This document shows, in pieces, positions 7,383 through 9,113 of a stretch of DNA of 9,113 nucleotides. The position numbers and the translations under genes were made by a program. The DNA comes from Verrucomicrobia bacterium UBA740. Lineage in GTDB: Bacteria; Verrucomicrobiota; Kiritimatiellia; RFP12; UBA1067. The notes under the pieces are model-generated. The model did not search any database and was not told the origin of the DNA. It was given only the letters and a program-made list of their open reading frames with translations. The DNA is taken from assembly GCA_002298665.1 (NCBI GenBank), contig DBKW01000089.1, positions 1 through 9,113 on the forward strand, written 5' to 3'. Each line of letters starts with the position of its first letter. The stretch's first letter is position 1.

Positions 7383-7391
7383 ATTATAGCA
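7383..7391 (-). promoter_or_regulatory. Extended -10 promoter (TGC-TATAAT) for the murG operon
   Basis: The minus strand carries a perfect extended -10, TGCTATAAT, followed by agaacgag and the ATG of the exported TPR-like gene. The best -35 at 17-nt spacing is TCGCTA, only 3 of 6 matches, as is common for extended -10 promoters. Transcription would start 1-2 nt before the ATG, or at it, giving a message with almost no leader. The local AT-rich pocket stands out from the GC-rich surroundings. Confidence 0.6.
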
Positions 7392-7394
7392 TAT

Positions 7395-7475
7395 CTAGCG
7401 TTCTTTAGCGACAGGAATCTTGCGAATCAGCCGTCCGGCGCCTGCGGTCGGACGGGCAATCCGGGCGTATTTCAT
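7395..7475 (-). CDS. Possible 26-residue basic mini-protein coupled to the DUF2156 gene
   Basis: The stop of the DUF2156 gene and an ATG share one base (TGATG), and the new frame runs 26 codons to a TAG at 7395-7397. The product starts MKYARIARPTAGAG and ends KIPVAKER, with about eight K/R residues and no acidic residue except near the end. It fills most of the gap before the next promoter. There is no independent ribosome site, so it would depend on reinitiation. I know no matching family, and a chance frame is quite possible: this is GC-rich DNA with few stops, and the frame is also open upstream inside the DUF2156 gene. Confidence 0.25.
   Translation of the reverse strand: MKYARIARPTAGAGRLIRKIPVAKER
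7431..7455 (-). repeat. Inverted repeat CCGTCCG / CGGACGG after the DUF2156 gene
   Basis: A perfect 7-bp stem surrounds an 11-base loop, about 20 nt downstream of the DUF2156 stop. No T-run follows on the minus strand, so it is not a standard intrinsic terminator. It could stabilise the 3' end, pause RNA polymerase before the next promoter, or be chance. It lies inside the possible mini-ORF. Confidence 0.5.
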
Positions 7476-8380
7476 CAGGGGCTGAGGATGTAGTTCTTCA
7501 AGAGACACACAGGGTCGTAGGAAAGTTTCGCGTGGCGCAACCCTTCGGACCCCAGGTCCTGTTCGCGATTGATAAACGCCGCGCGCGGCGCCAGGCGTTT
7601 GGCCATTTCGTGGTTCACGAACTGCGCCGCGCCCTTCACGCCGAACCGGCTTTTCTCGAACGACTCCGTGAAGATGTCCGGTCCGATGCGGTCGTACACG
7701 CAAAACGCGACAATCCCCTCTGCCGTATAGACGGCGATTCCCTCGCAGCCCAGCGCGGCGAAACCGTCCTTCAGATGGTCGAGCGCGTCCGTTTCGCGCA
7801 CCAATGCCTCCGTGTCGGGATTCTCCTGTCCGGCACGCCACGCGTCAGCGAGTGCAAGACAATCCGCCAAGACCGCGCCGTCCGCAATGTCCTTCACGAC
7901 CGGATCCGGATGCGCCTTGAGGAACTGTTTAATCAGATTGCGCTTCTTGCGGAGCTTTTCCCCAGTCAAATCGCGCAAAGCGTCCGTCGCGTAGATGTAT
8001 TCCGCGGCGGCGTCATCCTCGCAGGCACATGAAAAGTAGTCCGTCGCCGTCGGATACGCGGCGAGATACTCTTCGCGGATCTGGTAGATTTTGCCGGCGA
8101 ACCCCGCCCGGCGCATCGCCGCGGAAACTTCCGCGAGTTCGCCCGGCTTGGGCGTCTTGTCGTTCGGGCCAAAATCCGCGAAAAGGAGCATATCCTCCTT
8201 CTTGAGGTGAAAATACAGGTGTCCGTTGTATTCCAGCCAGCAAGTTTCGGACGTGAAGCCCCAGACATAGAGGTTGAGGGGCGCGAGTTCGCATGTCTGG
8301 TGTTGCGCGGTCGCGAGGCGTGCGTGCAGGGTCGCGACATCCGCCAGGGAGACGCGCTTGAAAGCGAGTGGATCGAACAT
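7475..8380 (-). CDS. DUF2156 protein (GNAT-fold, LPG-synthase C-terminal-like)
   Basis: A 301-residue protein matching the stand-alone DUF2156 family in length and in two diagnostic blocks: EYIYATDALRDLTGEKLRKK with RNLIKQFLK (127-155), and INREQDLGSEGLRHAKLSYD running into PVCLLKNY (270-297). ELAPLNLYVW (31-40) near the N terminus is also typical. The family shares the double GNAT fold seen in the soluble half of phosphatidylglycerol lysyltransferase (MprF) and in Fem-type aminoacyltransferases. No membrane domain is present, so the substrate cannot be called. Start choice: the frame is open upstream to 8794, but the added part is arginine-rich shadow of the acetyltransferase gene. The ATG at 8378-8380 has AAAGG with 7-nt spacing (8388-8392) and opens with MFDPLAFKRVSLAD, a normal start for the family. 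It follows the GNAT gene by 71 nt. Confidence 0.93.
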   Translation of the reverse strand: MFDPLAFKRVSLADVATLHARLATAQHQTCELAPLNLYVWGFTSETCWLEYNGHLYFHLKKEDMLLFADFGPNDKTPKPGELAEVSAAMRRAGFAGKIYQIREEYLAAYPTATDYFSCACEDDAAAEYIYATDALRDLTGEKLRKKRNLIKQFLKAHPDPVVKDIADGAVLADCLALADAWRAGQENPDTEALVRETDALDHLKDGFAALGCEGIAVYTAEGIVAFCVYDRIGPDIFTESFEKSRFGVKGAAQFVNHEMAKRLAPRAAFINREQDLGSEGLRHAKLSYDPVCLLKNYILSP

Positions 8381-8407
8381 AGATTTTCCTTTTATAGTTA
8401 GAATGTG

Positions 8408-8439
8408 AAAAATGAGTGACGCGCCGAAAGAATGCGCGT
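8408..8439 (-). terminator. Weak candidate terminator after the GNAT gene
   Basis: Just after the acetyltransferase stop, ACGCGC and GCGCGT form a 6-bp GC stem around a 9-base loop (8419-8439). A T5 run follows on the minus strand six bases beyond the stem (8408-8412). The stem is short and the gap to the T-run is longer than usual, so it may only attenuate transcription into the DUF2156 gene. Confidence 0.3.
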
Positions 8440-8451
8440 AGCGCCGGGCGG

Positions 8452-8865
8452 TTAGCCGGTGGCCCCTTTCAGACGATACGGCGTGTAGCCCTCTAGGACC
8501 GGCGCGCCGAGATGGGAATAGAACGCCGCGGTGCCGGGCGCCCCCACGAGGACAATCCACCCCAACCCCCGCTCCCGCAGCGCCGCACCCAGCCGGCGGA
8601 CGAGTTCCGCGCCGATTCCGCGGTGCCTGTAGGCGGGCAGGACGACAAGATCGAGCAGATACGCGTCGCTGACGCCGTCCGAAAGCGCGCGCATCGTCCC
8701 GACGAGCCGGTCGTCGTCCCATGCGCAGGCGAACTGTCTGGAACCGGCGGCGAGACGGTCCAGAAACGCCGCGTCCTCGCCCGGCTCGAGCCACCCAGCC
8801 GCCTCGTAGAGCGGCAAAAGGTCGCGTCCCGCGGGTTTGCGGTCAAGTGTATAGGTTACTGCCAT
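8452..8865 (-). CDS. Small GNAT-family N-acetyltransferase
   Basis: A 137-residue single-domain GNAT enzyme using acetyl-CoA. The core motif A block is LLDLVVLPAYRHRGIGAELV (70-89), with the CoA pyrophosphate-binding R-x-x-G-x-G as RHRGIG (80-85). It is preceded by LVGTMRALSDG (54-64) on the central strands. GTAAFYSHLGAPV (111-123) carries the usual general-acid tyrosine, Y116. The substrate is unknown. Start choice: the frame extends upstream to a TTG at 8988, but that part would cross the promoter. The ATG at 8863-8865 has GGAG 5 nt before it (8871-8874) and gives a canonical GNAT length. Its neighbour is the DUF2156 gene, which also has a GNAT-type fold, so the pair may act on related substrates; that is only inference from adjacency. 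Confidence 0.93.
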   Translation of the reverse strand: MAVTYTLDRKPAGRDLLPLYEAAGWLEPGEDAAFLDRLAAGSRQFACAWDDDRLVGTMRALSDGVSDAYLLDLVVLPAYRHRGIGAELVRRLGAALRERGLGWIVLVGAPGTAAFYSHLGAPVLEGYTPYRLKGATG

Positions 8866-8902
8866 AAGTTCTCCATTCCCAGCCTTTTGCTGCTTCCCGG
8901 CA

Positions 8903-8948
8903 GGCGCACAGGGAACTTGCGCCCAGGGGCGGACCTCACGCCATCCGC
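8903..8948 (-). promoter_or_regulatory. Two hairpins in the GNAT gene leader
   Basis: Between the promoter and the ATG the predicted leader is about 87 nt. It contains GGCGCA/TGCGCC (6 bp, 9-base loop, 8903-8923) and GCGGA/TCCGC (5 bp, 10-base loop, 8929-8948). I compared the leader from memory with common riboswitch classes and saw no match to their conserved loops. It may be a structured regulatory leader or simply stems expected by chance in GC-rich DNA. Confidence 0.35.
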
Positions 8949-8959
8949 ACGCATCGTCC

Positions 8960-8988
8960 ATTATACCACTTTCCCCGCCCGACAACAA
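8960..8988 (-). promoter_or_regulatory. Sigma70-type promoter for the GNAT gene
   Basis: The minus strand reads TTGTTG, 17 nt, then TATAAT, with a TGG extension directly before the -10. The -10 and spacing are ideal; the -35 matches the consensus in its first three bases. The predicted start near 8952 leaves an approximately 87-nt leader before the acetyltransferase ATG. It also rules out the longer reading frame that would begin at 8988. Confidence 0.65.
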
Positions 8989-9014
8989 GTGGGCACGGGG
9001 ACGCGCGAAAAGTG

Positions 9015-9113
9015 TATCATGTCGTGAGACACCCGGGACAGGTCGTTCCGAGGGGGGGAGAGCGAAAGCGAAAAAGGAGAGGGATCGGTTGAGGAAACGG
9101 AAGGAAAGGATGC
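9015..9113 (+). other. Possible control region and first codon of a divergent plus-strand gene
   Basis: A TATCAT -10-like element at 9015-9020 faces right, with no good -35 at normal spacing. It is followed by a purine-rich stretch ending GGAAGGAAAGG directly before an ATG at 9110-9112, which looks like a ribosome site. Only one codon is inside the window, so whether a gene starts here cannot be decided from this sequence. Confidence 0.25.

Noticed and set aside
7395..7475. Toxin-antitoxin or type I toxin peptide interpretation of the mini-ORF
   Set aside because: The peptide is basic but not hydrophobic, has no membrane segment, and no partner gene or antisense RNA is evident.
8381..8794. 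N-terminal extension of the DUF2156 frame
   Set aside because: The extra 138 residues are the out-of-frame shadow of the acetyltransferase. A good ribosome site and family-like N terminus mark the ATG at 8380.
1..9113. Defence island, prophage, insertion sequence, CRISPR or tRNA content
   Set aside because: No transposase, integrase, nuclease or phage motifs, no regularly spaced repeats and no tRNA-like cloverleaf were seen; most of the window is explained by housekeeping and exported-protein genes.

Overview
The window looks like ordinary chromosomal DNA from a GC-rich, peptidoglycan-making, didermic-type bacterium. Several proteins carry export signals, MurG is present, and Shine-Dalgarno sites such as AAAGGAGG are well formed. 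The style of the TPR/low-complexity exported protein, and the mix of DUF2156 with lineage-specific exported proteins, would fit a Verrucomicrobiota/Kiritimatiellota/Lentisphaerota (PVC) genome. That placement is inference from general resemblance, not proof. No mobile element, CRISPR array, tRNA or rRNA was seen.

Layout, left to right: (1) the 3' end of an unidentified plus-strand gene (1-110); (2) a convergent intergenic stretch with a striking G9-T-G11 tract (144-164); (3) six minus-strand genes, read from right to left. In transcription order these are a TPR-like exported protein (7374-5965), MurG (5964-4870), a class I/II PLP aminotransferase (4856-3660), an exported protein of unknown function (3663-2551), the RarA/MgsA clamp-loader-like ATPase (2554-1274), and a single-pass membrane coiled-coil protein (1212-205). 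The first five are packed with 0-13 nt gaps or ATGA stop/start overlaps, so they are almost certainly one translationally coupled operon. The sixth follows after 61 nt and may be the last cistron. A TGC-TATAAT extended -10 promoter sits only 8 nt before the first start codon, suggesting a nearly leaderless message.

(4) Upstream of that operon, on the same strand, are a DUF2156 protein (8380-7475) and a small GNAT acetyltransferase (8865-8452). The GNAT gene has its own promoter (TTGTTG-17-TATAAT with TGG extension) and an approximately 87-nt leader that can form two hairpins. A 26-codon frame starts on the DUF2156 stop codon (TGATG) and fills most of the gap to the next promoter. (5) The right end holds what may be the control region and first codon of a divergent plus-strand gene.

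Functionally the operon joins cell-wall synthesis (MurG), amino-acid metabolism (aminotransferase) and replication-fork maintenance (RarA) with three unassigned envelope or exported proteins. MurG is separated from the usual division/cell-wall cluster partners within this window. I see no convincing new defence or mobile system. The points worth a second look are the G tract, the near-leaderless promoter, the coupled mini-ORF and the unassigned envelope proteins in the MurG-RarA operon.
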